Shown: piece by piece, positions 7,653 to 15,401 of the stretch | Numbering within the stretch: position 1 is the first letter of the stretch | Layout: every line of letters starts with the position of its first letter | NCBI GenBank assembly: GCA_012519695.1 | Contig: JAAYPT010000052.1 | Location: forward strand, 19,256 to 83,255 | Length of the DNA: 64,000 nt | DNA from: Clostridiales bacterium | Lineage (GTDB): Bacteria; Bacillota; Clostridia; Lachnospirales; Lachnospiraceae | Reading direction: 5' to 3' | Program-made: the position numbers and the translations under genes | Notes under the pieces: generated by a model | Told to the model about the DNA's origin: nothing | Database searches by the model: none | The model's input: only the letters and a program-made list of their open reading frames with translations

Positions 7653-7832
7653 ATGTCTCCGAGAACAGGAAGACAAACGGACAATCCCAGAAAGGAACGT
7701 CTTGGAATAAGGGTAACAGAAGAAGAACTTAGAAAATTACAGGTGTGTTGCCAAAAGACAGGGAAAAGTAAAACTGAAGTAATTAGTGAAGGTATCAAGA
7801 TGGTTTATGAAAGAGTAAGCAATAAAAAATAG
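7653..7832 (+). CDS. Ribbon-helix-helix DNA-binding protein
   Basis: 59 residues; ATG 7653 preceded by AGGAGGTGCAAA. Residues ~18-55 match the Arc/CopG-type ribbon-helix-helix pattern: a beta strand RLGIRVTEEEL, then helices RKLQVCCQKTG and KTEVISEGIKMVYERV. Such proteins bind palindromic operators as dimers of dimers and often repress their own promoter. A perfect 17-bp palindrome sits just upstream of its -35, so it is the best candidate in this window for the protein that reads the element-wide palindrome family (inference). It has no toxin partner next to it, so a regulator is favoured over an antitoxin. Confidence 0.75.
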   Translation: MSPRTGRQTDNPRKERLGIRVTEEELRKLQVCCQKTGKSKTEVISEGIKMVYERVSNKK

Positions 7833-7879
7833 AATTATTGTTTTTTACATTGACCAAGTACCGAAGTGTTCTTAAAAGA

Positions 7880-7946
7880 GGGGTATCCTAAAGTAACGTA
7901 GATTTCCCTCTTTGTATATGCTATGATATAATTAGGAAAAATTCAA
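7880..7946 (+). promoter_or_regulatory. Promoter module, copy C (no terminator)
   Basis: The box GGGGTATCCTAAAGTAACGT begins at 7880; the -10 is TGATATAAT with a perfect extended TG (TATAAT 7927-7932). Unlike the other copies no U-tract hairpin follows, although TCCCTCTTTG (7915 region) and CAAAGAGGGA (7944 region) could pair across the -10. A GTACCGAA half-site lies at 7858-7865 and a full palindrome at 7962. Confidence 0.55.
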
Positions 7947-7961
7947 AGAGGGAAAAGAAAC

Positions 7962-7978
7962 GTACCGAAATTCGGTAC
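7962..7978. repeat. 17-bp palindrome, perfect copy
   Basis: GTACCGAAATTCGGTAC, 29 bases after the -10 of module C and 54 bases before a second TATAAT (8032-8037) that precedes the lipoprotein gene. Confidence 0.75.
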
Positions 7979-8071
7979 ACAGAAAAATAGGAAGAATTTA
8001 CTAAAAATCCTTTATCTACAAAGGAAAAAGTAATATAATAAAGCCAGAAACAGAAGAAGGGAGAGGTTTCA

Positions 8072-8866
8072 ATGAAAAAGAATAGAGTTATGTTAGCAGT
8101 AGCAGTTGCCTTGACAGTAGCTATGGTTGGAACAGGATGTGGTTCTAAGAACGATGATACCGTAGCAACACAAAAGGAAACTACCATAAGTACAAAAGAT
8201 AAAAAAGCAGCAGATACGAAAGATACAAAAGAAATTGCAAAAGAGAATACAGATAAACAGGAACAGACGCAACAGCAAGAGACAGAAGTAAATGCAGAAC
8301 AGGAGGTAGTGGCACAGCAGGCTGTAGCAGCAGATAACAGTACAGTTGATACAAAAGGTTCTTCCAATAATGAAGCGAATAATACCAACACAGCAAACAG
8401 ACCTTCTGCAAATACTACATCTACTTCCGGAAATGGACATGTAACAAATACCAATGCAGGAAGTAATCCAGCACCTAATACAAATAATAGTGGTGGTAAT
8501 ACTTCAGGCAATCCAACTCCGGCACCAACACCTACACCGGCACCAACGCAGCATCAGCATACATGGGTACATGTAGATGCCACTGGGCATAATGAAACAG
8601 TAGTGGTACAAGCTGCCTGGGACGAACAAGTTCCGGTGTATGGAAATGTAGCACATGCTATATGCAATCAATGTGGTGCAGATATTACAAGTGACCCATG
8701 GGGACATTTGGAAGCGAATATTGAAACCTGTTGGGCATACCATACAGAATATGTGCAGACGCAAACAGGTACACAGACAGTTCACCATGATGCGGTAACG
8801 GAACAACGGTGGGTACAAGACACTCCTGCATATGATGTATGTTCTGGTTGTGGCGCTACAAAGTAG
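8072..8866 (+). CDS. Lipoprotein with C-terminal paired Cys-x2-Cys motifs
   Basis: 264 residues, ATG preceded by GGGAGAGG. A signal peptide ends in a lipobox (MVGTGC, Cys23), so the protein is membrane-anchored outside the cell. Residues ~25-150 are a low-complexity Thr/Asn/Gln/Ala-rich linker ending in PTPAPTPTPAPT, a cell-wall-spanning spacer. The C-terminal ~105 residues contain repeated HxHTWVH/AxWDEQVPVYG elements and two CxxCGA motifs (CNQCGADIT and CSGCGATK) that look like zinc-binding knuckles. Such modules are common in secreted Lachnospiraceae proteins but have no assigned role to my knowledge. It precedes the adhesin gene, so a surface role in mating contact is possible (inference). 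Confidence 0.7.
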   Translation: MKKNRVMLAVAVALTVAMVGTGCGSKNDDTVATQKETTISTKDKKAADTKDTKEIAKENTDKQEQTQQQETEVNAEQEVVAQQAVAADNSTVDTKGSSNNEANNTNTANRPSANTTSTSGNGHVTNTNAGSNPAPNTNNSGGNTSGNPTPAPTPTPAPTQHQHTWVHVDATGHNETVVVQAAWDEQVPVYGNVAHAICNQCGADITSDPWGHLEANIETCWAYHTEYVQTQTGTQTVHHDAVTEQRWVQDTPAYDVCSGCGATK

Positions 8867-8881
8867 GAGATGTTTTGAAAC

Positions 8882-9001
8882 AGGGTAGCGTAAAGTAACG
8901 TAGATTTCTGTTAAGAAATATGTTGCGATAGAATCAGCAAAATAGAATAAGAGTACAAAAAAAGCGTATGAAAAATCATGCGCTTTTTTTGTACTCTTTT
9001 T
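8882..9001 (+). promoter_or_regulatory. Promoter-terminator module, copy D
   Basis: The box GGGTAGCGTAAAGTAACGT (8883 onward) leads to -10 TAGAAT at 8929-8934. It is followed at once by a very strong hairpin at ~8949-8998 (GAGTACAAAAAAAGCG paired with CGCTTTTTTTGTACTC, then TTTT). The hairpin has an A-tract on one side and a T-tract on the other, so it can terminate in both directions. It also closes the lipoprotein gene. The adhesin gene starts ~105 bases later. Confidence 0.7.
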
Positions 9002-9106
9002 TGGAGGTATAGAGAGTGAGAAAAGAAAGAAAACGGTCAAGGGAGCCACCTTAAGAGCCACTTTTTGATTAAGAAGTATAGAAAAATATGAGGAAAGGAA
9101 AAGAAG

Positions 9107-12100
9107 ATGCAAAAAGTAAAAAGATTGATTTCGTCATTGTTGGCTACAGTGATGTGTGCAGCAATGATATGTCAGCCGATGACTTCTTTTGCAGGAGGAC
9201 AGGATACCATTTCGGTTGGTCTGAATGTAGGGGCTAATTGTAGCTATGGAAGTTACAGCACGCATTATTACAGAGATACTACAAATGGTAATTCCTTTGC
9301 GTACTGTGCACAGCCATCCAAGAATTCTCCGGCAGGAGGAACTTATACGGCTAGTGTTTCAAATGTAGCCGGATTGAGGGCAATCCTTTATTATGGCTAT
9401 GGAGGTCCGGGGTTCGAAGACCCTAATTATGGAGCAAAGAAGATATTTGATTTTTCTGACACAGAAATTTCCAAGGAACGAATCCCTTATGCTTATACCC
9501 ATACGCTTGTAGCACTTGCCTACTGTGGCGGTAACTGGGATGCAATGGGGAGTTCTATACAGCAGGGAATGGTAGATTTAAAAAGTGCATTTACAGATGT
9601 ATATAACTTTTATCGGGACAAGGATTCCGTAGTTCCAAGTGGTTTTACTGCCTACCTGTTTAGTACAGGTGGAGCTACACAGATAATGGCGACTTGGAGG
9701 TATATTCCTACCGGAAAACTGAAATTGAAAAAAGTATCAGCCAATCCGAGTCTAACAAATGGAAATAGTTGCTATAGTCTGGAAGATGCAGAGTTCGGTA
9801 TTTATACGGAACTTGCTTGTACAAATCAAGTGGCAACGTTAAAGACAGATGTTGCCGGAGATAGCAATGAGGTGGAAGTAAATGAGGGAACATACTATGT
9901 ACGAGAAAACAAAGCACCGAAGGGGTTTGCTAAAAGTGATGAGGTAATACCTGTGAACGTAACTTCAGGGCAAACAACTACAGTGACATTTGAAGATTTG
10001 CCACAGAATGACCCTGTAAGAGTGGTTTTGGGAAAAATAGATAAAGAGACAAATCGAAATAAACCACAAGGTAGTTCTAATCTTGCTGGAGCGGAGTTTA
10101 CTGTAAAATTTTATGAAGACTATTATGATACGGATCCGGCAATACAAGGAAAGACACCAATACGTACATGGGTTTTAAAAACAAATGGAAATGGATTTGC
10201 CGGTTTGGACAATGCATTTAAAATTTCAGGAGACGAATTTTGGTATTTAAATGGTTATACGGTGCTTCCGTTAGGTACAATAACTATTCAAGAGACAAAA
10301 GCTCCAGATGGCTATCTCATTAATAATGAAGTGTTTGTGAGACAAGTCACAAGCAATAGTGATATCGAAGCAGTCAACACCTACAACCAGCCTATTGTTA
10401 AAGAACAGACAATCCGTGGTGGTGTAAAGATTGCCAAGATGGATAGTCAGAAACAAAAGTCAGAGGCGCAGGGTTCTGCAACACTGGGAAATGCAGAGTT
10501 CAGTATTGTGACATTAAATAAAAATACCGTTGTAGTAGATGGCAGGGAATACAGTCAGGGACAAGTTTGTAAAACTATTGTAACGGACCCAAAAACGAAA
10601 ATAGCGTCAACCACCGCTAATGAACTACCGTATGGAGATTATAAGATTTTTGAATCCAAGTCTCCGGACGGTTACCTAATGGAAGGCACACTGGAGCGTA
10701 CATTCAGTATTAGAGAGAATGGTGTAATCGTAGATTTAACCGGTAGTGAAAATGCTATTTTGAATGATGTAATCCGTGGTGGTGTGAAGATTTCCAAGCG
10801 TGATTATGAATCAAAGGAAACAGTGCCACTCGGTGATGCATCATTAGGAAATGCAGAGTTTAGCATTATAACATTAAATGAGAATACGGTTCTTGTTGAT
10901 GGAAAAGAATACAGTTATGGACAGGTTGCAAAGAAGATTGTTACGGATGATGAGACGAAAATAGCATCAACCGCGGCAGATACACTTCCACGAGGACATT
11001 ATAGAATCGTGGAGAGCAAAGTACCGGAAGGTTATCTGATGCAGGGCATATTAGTGCAGGAATTTGACATCGTAGAAGATGGTGTAATCGTAGATTTAAC
11101 AGATGCAGACCATTCTATTCAGGACCAGGTAAAACGTGGGGATTTTGATATTACCAAGATTGACAGTTCTTCACAGAATACCATGGCAGGTGTAAAGTTT
11201 AAGATAACTTCTGACACAACCGGAGAATCCCATGAGTTTACTACAGACGAAAATGGTTATTACTCTTCCTCTTCTGATTGGAATAAGCACAGCAGCAACA
11301 CCAATGGAGGTGGAGCAGAAGACGGTATGTGGTTTGGTATTTCTTCTAATGGAAATCAGGTTGCAGTAAATGACAATCTAGGAGCTTTACCATATGATAC
11401 TTATACGGTTGAAGAACTTCCATGTGCAGCGAATGTAGGAAAACGTTTGTATGTAGGAAAGATTACCATTCGAAGAGATGGTGTCACAATCCATATGAAC
11501 AATATTGAAAATGTTGGAGTTACCATTGGAACTACAGCTAAGGATGCAAAGACTGGAACACAGTATGCGTGTGCAGAACAGGATGCAACAATCATAGATA
11601 CTGTTACTATGAGCGGCTTGGAGAATGGCGTAGAATATACCATAGTAGGAACCTTGATGGATAAAGAGACAGGACTTGCAGTAAAAGATACGGAAGGAAA
11701 GGAAATTACTTCCAAGGTTTCTTTTAAACCGACCACGGATATGATGTATCGGGATATGGAGTTTGATTTTGATGCTTCAGGGCTTGCCGGGCATGATGTG
11801 GTAGTATTTGAAGAACTGTATCAGGGCGAAAAACTGGTAGCAAGTCATAAAGACTTGAGTGATGAAGGTCAGACCATTCATTTCCCTGGCATTGGAACAC
11901 AGGCATCGGATAAGGATACCGGAATTGATGTATCTATGGCAGATGAGGAAGTAACTCTTGTAGATAAGGTGTCTTATACCAACCTACGACTGGGAAAGAA
12001 ATATACAGTCACAGGAACCTTGATGGATAAGGAAACCGGAGAAGCAATAAGAAATAAAGAAGGAAACAAGATTACAGCAAAGGCATCCTTTATACCGGAA

Positions 12101-13906
12101 GAAGCGGATGGAATAACAGAACTGGAATTTACTTTTGATGGTTCTTCCCTTGCCGGAAAGAGCATTGTTGTATTTGAAGAATTGTCCCGAAACGATAAGG
12201 TTTATGCGGTACATGCAGATATCGAGGACGAAGCTCAGACCGTACATTTTCCGAAAATTGCAACTACGGCAAAAGATAACGATACGCAGGTAAATGCCTC
12301 CTGCGCCGGTGATAAAATCACCATTACAGATACGGTGTCTTATGAGAATCTGATGCCGGGTTACAGCTACACGGTAAAAGGTCTTATTTATGACAAAGAG
12401 ACAGGGGAGCCATTAGAAATAAATGGAGAACAGGTAACAGCAGAAGCAATGTTTACCCCGGAAGATACTTCCGGAACGGTAGATGTTGCTTTTTCATTTG
12501 CAGGAACAGGGCTTGCCGGAAAGAGCATTGTTGTATTTGAAAGTGTATATTATGGAAGTGCTGGTGGAGAAGAAATGGTTGCGCAGCATGCAGACTTGAA
12601 GGATGAAGGTCAGACCATTCATATCCCGAAAATCGGAACAACTGTAAGTGATTCTGAAACCGGGGTTAATTTATCCCATGCAGAGAAAGAGATTACCGTA
12701 ACAGATACGGTGTCCTATGAGAATCTTATTCCGGGCAAAGAATATAAGCTAAAGGGAGTACTGATGGATAAGGAAACCGGAGAAGCGGTAAAGGATAAGG
12801 AAGGAAATGAGATAACCGCAGAGGCATTCTTTACACCGAAAGAAGCGACCGGAACAGCGGACGTTGTTTTTAAGTTTGATGGAACAGAGCTTGCCGGAAA
12901 AACATTGGTTGCATTTGAAGAGTTATCCCAAAATGATGTGATATATGCAGTTCATACGGATATCGAGGATAAAGCACAGACCTTGTATATTCCGAAAATC
13001 GGTACGCAGGTGAAGGATTCTGAAACACAGGAGAATGTCTCTTGTGCAGATGAAGCGGTTACTCTTATTGATACGATATCTTATGAGAGCTTGAATCCAA
13101 CTTGTATTTATACGATAAAGGGTACTGTTTATGACAAAGCTACCAAGAAGCCGTTGCTGGTAGATGGAAAAGAAGTAACAACACAAATGGAGTTTTCACC
13201 GAAAGAGTCAAGCGGAACAGTAGACGTTACATTCCGTTTTGATGGAACAGACCTTGGAGGAAAGACCCTGGTTATTTTCGAGACTGTTTCTTATAACAAC
13301 GGAGAAAAAGAGGTAGTGGTTGCAGAGCATGAGGATATTGAGGATAAAGCTCAGACACTTTATGTTCCGGAGATTCATACCAATGCAGTAGATACAGCAA
13401 CCCATGAACACAGCGGTGTTGTAGGTGAAAAGATGCAGCTTATTGATACGATTTCCTACAAGAACTTAATACCGGGAAAAGAATATACCGTAAAGGGAGT
13501 TTTGATGGACAAGTCTAATGGAAAGGAATTTCTGGATGCATCAGGAAATGTTGTGACTGTAGAAACTGCATTTGTTCCGCAAGAGGCGGACGGTAGTACA
13601 AATGTAATATTTCAGTTTTCGTGTACGACAGCGGCTACGGTTGTGGTAATGGAAAATGTATATTATAAGGACAAGCTGGTTGCAGTACATGCTGACTTGG
13701 AGGACAAAGACCAGACCGTTACATATTCTGTTCCGGAAAAGGAACAGGAGCAGCCAAAAGCAAAGACAGGAGATAAATCACCTGTAGAAGCATTGTTGGT
13801 AATAGCAGCCGGAGCAGGGGCAATGCTTGGTATAGCTTTATATCTAAGAAAGAAAGACAGTAAGGAACAAGGTAAAAAGAAAAATCAGAAAAGAGAAGAG
13901 GAATAA
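9107..13906 (+). CDS. Cell-wall-anchored adhesin with Cna-B and VaFE repeats
   Basis: 1599 residues. A signal peptide (1-30, ending SFAGG) is followed by a domain with FAYCAQPSKNSP near residue 64, typical of thioester adhesin domains. Cna-B/SpaA-type domains cover ~205-800; two of them (near 440-560 and 560-680, both opening IRGGVKI-[AS]-K) are close copies. Six VaFE repeats of ~122 residues follow, starting near 803, 928, 1049, 1174, 1296 and 1421, with F-E-E/S or V-x-F-E cores and a conserved Q-T at the end. The sixth is divergent (VVVMENVYY). The C-terminus has AKTGDK, a hydrophobic segment and a basic tail, a sortase signal of LPxTG-like type. Head of the transfer operon; likely binds recipient cells or host surfaces. 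No sortase is in the window. Confidence 0.85.
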   Translation: MQKVKRLISSLLATVMCAAMICQPMTSFAGGQDTISVGLNVGANCSYGSYSTHYYRDTTNGNSFAYCAQPSKNSPAGGTYTASVSNVAGLRAILYYGYGGPGFEDPNYGAKKIFDFSDTEISKERIPYAYTHTLVALAYCGGNWDAMGSSIQQGMVDLKSAFTDVYNFYRDKDSVVPSGFTAYLFSTGGATQIMATWRYIPTGKLKLKKVSANPSLTNGNSCYSLEDAEFGIYTELACTNQVATLKTDVAGDSNEVEVNEGTYYVRENKAPKGFAKSDEVIPVNVTSGQTTTVTFEDLPQNDPVRVVLGKIDKETNRNKPQGSSNLAGAEFTVKFYEDYYDTDPAIQGKTPIRTWVLKTNGNGFAGLDNAFKISGDEFWYLNGYTVLPLGTITIQETKAPDGYLINNEVFVRQVTSNSDIEAVNTYNQPIVKEQTIRGGVKIAKMDSQKQKSEAQGSATLGNAEFSIVTLNKNTVVVDGREYSQGQVCKTIVTDPKTKIASTTANELPYGDYKIFESKSPDGYLMEGTLERTFSIRENGVIVDLTGSENAILNDVIRGGVKISKRDYESKETVPLGDASLGNAEFSIITLNENTVLVDGKEYSYGQVAKKIVTDDETKIASTAADTLPRGHYRIVESKVPEGYLMQGILVQEFDIVEDGVIVDLTDADHSIQDQVKRGDFDITKIDSSSQNTMAGVKFKITSDTTGESHEFTTDENGYYSSSSDWNKHSSNTNGGGAEDGMWFGISSNGNQVAVNDNLGALPYDTYTVEELPCAANVGKRLYVGKITIRRDGVTIHMNNIENVGVTIGTTAKDAKTGTQYACAEQDATIIDTVTMSGLENGVEYTIVGTLMDKETGLAVKDTEGKEITSKVSFKPTTDMMYRDMEFDFDASGLAGHDVVVFEELYQGEKLVASHKDLSDEGQTIHFPGIGTQASDKDTGIDVSMADEEVTLVDKVSYTNLRLGKKYTVTGTLMDKETGEAIRNKEGNKITAKASFIPEEADGITELEFTFDGSSLAGKSIVVFEELSRNDKVYAVHADIEDEAQTVHFPKIATTAKDNDTQVNASCAGDKITITDTVSYENLMPGYSYTVKGLIYDKETGEPLEINGEQVTAEAMFTPEDTSGTVDVAFSFAGTGLAGKSIVVFESVYYGSAGGEEMVAQHADLKDEGQTIHIPKIGTTVSDSETGVNLSHAEKEITVTDTVSYENLIPGKEYKLKGVLMDKETGEAVKDKEGNEITAEAFFTPKEATGTADVVFKFDGTELAGKTLVAFEELSQNDVIYAVHTDIEDKAQTLYIPKIGTQVKDSETQENVSCADEAVTLIDTISYESLNPTCIYTIKGTVYDKATKKPLLVDGKEVTTQMEFSPKESSGTVDVTFRFDGTDLGGKTLVIFETVSYNNGEKEVVVAEHEDIEDKAQTLYVPEIHTNAVDTATHEHSGVVGEKMQLIDTISYKNLIPGKEYTVKGVLMDKSNGKEFLDASGNVVTVETAFVPQEADGSTNVIFQFSCTTAATVVVMENVYYKDKLVAVHADLEDKDQTVTYSVPEKEQEQPKAKTGDKSPVEALLVIAAGAGAMLGIALYLRKKDSKEQGKKKNQKREEE

Positions 13907-13910
13907 AGAT

Positions 13911-14108
13911 ATGAGAAAAAAGAGATCAGCTAAAACAACTATTGGTACCATTATTGTTTTTATTTTGGCACTTGTGCTCTCCATTGTGGGAGTACAGGTT
14001 TTGCCGATACCGGGAGAATATAGAATGATGACATTCTTTTTATCAATTCCGGCAATTTCATTTTTAGGCGTATTTGTTTTAAGTAAATTAGGAAAAAAGA
14101 GAAAGTAG
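13911..14108 (+). CDS. Small membrane protein in the transfer operon
   Basis: 65 residues, starting 4 bases after the adhesin stop. A basic N-terminus (MRKKRSAKT) is followed by two hydrophobic segments (TTIGTIIVFILALVLSIVG and MMTFFLSIPAISFLGVFVLS). Unknown function; position between adhesin and pilin-like gene suggests a part of the transfer channel. The ribosome binding site is weak and may depend on coupling to the adhesin gene. Confidence 0.6.
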   Translation: MRKKRSAKTTIGTIIVFILALVLSIVGVQVLPIPGEYRMMTFFLSIPAISFLGVFVLSKLGKKRK

Positions 14109-14120
14109 GAGGAAAAGAGT

Positions 14121-14507
14121 ATGCAAAATGAAGCAGTAAAGAAGAAAACAGAAGATATGAAGGAAACAATGAATCAGGAAACAATGAATCAGGAAAAATG
14201 GAGAAACAGGGTCGCAAGACTGGCTTTTCTTTTTGTGTTCACATCGGCACTTATTTTTCAACCGGCATTGTTTACCAATGCAACAACGATTGATACTACA
14301 CCAATTACATCAAGCTTTGATAATTTAAAGGCGATTGTAACAGCCATTATTTCCAGTATTGGTACAATCATTACATTATGGGGAATCTCTGAATGGGGAA
14401 TTGCATTCCAGGGACAGGATGGTACGATGCAGGCAAGTGCCTTTAAGCGAATTGGTGGTGGAATGGTAATGGTATTAGCACCGCAGATTGTGGGGCTTTT
14501 GGTGTAA
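14121..14507 (+). CDS. Maff2/VirB2-like small membrane protein
   Basis: 128 residues with GGAGGAAAAGAGT before the ATG. A charged N-terminus carries a short tandem repeat (ETMNQ twice). A signal-like hydrophobic segment (LAFLFVFTSALIFQPALF) and two further segments (AIVTAIISSIGTIITLWGI and GGGMVMVLAPQIVGLLV) joined by a short QGQDGTMQ loop follow. This hairpin layout resembles the Maff2 proteins of Firmicute conjugative elements and VirB2/TrbC pilins. Role: probable minor or major pilin-like channel subunit. Directly upstream of VirB6-like and VirB4. Confidence 0.65.
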   Translation: MQNEAVKKKTEDMKETMNQETMNQEKWRNRVARLAFLFVFTSALIFQPALFTNATTIDTTPITSSFDNLKAIVTAIISSIGTIITLWGISEWGIAFQGQDGTMQASAFKRIGGGMVMVLAPQIVGLLV

Positions 14508-14528
14508 GAAGAAAGGATAAGGTGAAAT

Positions 14529-15368
14529 ATGCTGAACGATATTTTGGATGGTTTCTGGTCAGCGATAGCATCTTTGCTTACACCCTTTTATTCCGCAGGA
14601 GTAGCAATCTGGAATGGAATGCTTTCACTTATTGGTGCAGTATCCGTGAATACGCCGGAAACCTTTTCAGAAGGAACATGGACGTATATCACGGATACAT
14701 TGTATCCGTGGGCACTTTCCATTGGTGCGTTGATGCTTAACATCTTTTTTATGATAGGAATTATCCGACAGACAACAAATCTAAAACAAAATTTCACATT
14801 GGAAATATTTATAGATTGTTGTATTAAGGCTGTATTTGCAAATTTGCTAATGCTTTCAGGAATAGAGCTGATGAAAAGTTTCTTTTCTATGGCAAGCGGA
14901 ATCTGTTCCAGTCTGATGCTTGAAACGCCATCTATAGCAGTACAGGAAGATCAGGATTTGGGTAGCGTATTGTTCTATATGATATTTGGATTTCTGTTTT
15001 TGATTGTATGTATGGTGTGTTCGGTTATGGTTTTTTTAACAGTATACGGACGTTTCCTACAACTGTATTTACTGGTAGTAAGTGGTCCGATTGCATGGGG
15101 AACTTTGCCGGGAGGACAGGGAGTATCACAGACTGCTTTTGCATGGCTTAGAACTTTTTTGTCGAAGACATTTGAGGTAGTAATGATTGTGATTGCAATA
15201 CTGATTGCCGGAAAGATGTGTAGTTCTATTGATTTTGGTACACTGTCCGGAATTGGAGGAATTTTTGACGGAGCAATTCAAGCGTTACAGAACATCTGTG
15301 TAATGGTATTGCTTACTGCATCTGTGAAAGGAATGGATGTATTTATGAAGCGTGTATTTGCGCTGTAA
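14529..15368 (+). CDS. VirB6/TrbL-like transfer channel protein
   Basis: 279 residues, ATG preceded by AAAGGATAAGGTG. At least five hydrophobic segments are visible, for example LYPWALSIGALMLNIFFMIGII, FYMIFGFLFLIVCMVC, FLQLYLLVVSGPIAWGTLPGG and VVMIVIAILIAGK, with a Pro-Gly-rich loop (ISGPIAWGTLPGGQG type) typical of VirB6/TrbL polytopic inner-membrane proteins of type IV secretion. It lies between the pilin-like gene and VirB4, as expected. Function by position and topology; sequence-level family is not certain. Confidence 0.7.
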   Translation: MLNDILDGFWSAIASLLTPFYSAGVAIWNGMLSLIGAVSVNTPETFSEGTWTYITDTLYPWALSIGALMLNIFFMIGIIRQTTNLKQNFTLEIFIDCCIKAVFANLLMLSGIELMKSFFSMASGICSSLMLETPSIAVQEDQDLGSVLFYMIFGFLFLIVCMVCSVMVFLTVYGRFLQLYLLVVSGPIAWGTLPGGQGVSQTAFAWLRTFLSKTFEVVMIVIAILIAGKMCSSIDFGTLSGIGGIFDGAIQALQNICVMVLLTASVKGMDVFMKRVFAL

Positions 15369-15401
15369 TCAAAGAAAAGGCAGAGAGAAAGGAGAAAAAG
15401 G

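Noticed and set aside
8504..9112. 202-residue minus-strand open frame
   Set aside because: It runs through the strong terminator of module D and is antisense to the lipoprotein end; composition is that of a shadow frame.
12991..13008. CCGAAAATCGGTAC inside the adhesin gene, similar to the palindrome
   Set aside because: It encodes the conserved P-K-I-G-T join of VaFE repeats and lacks the left GTA half; chance similarity is enough.
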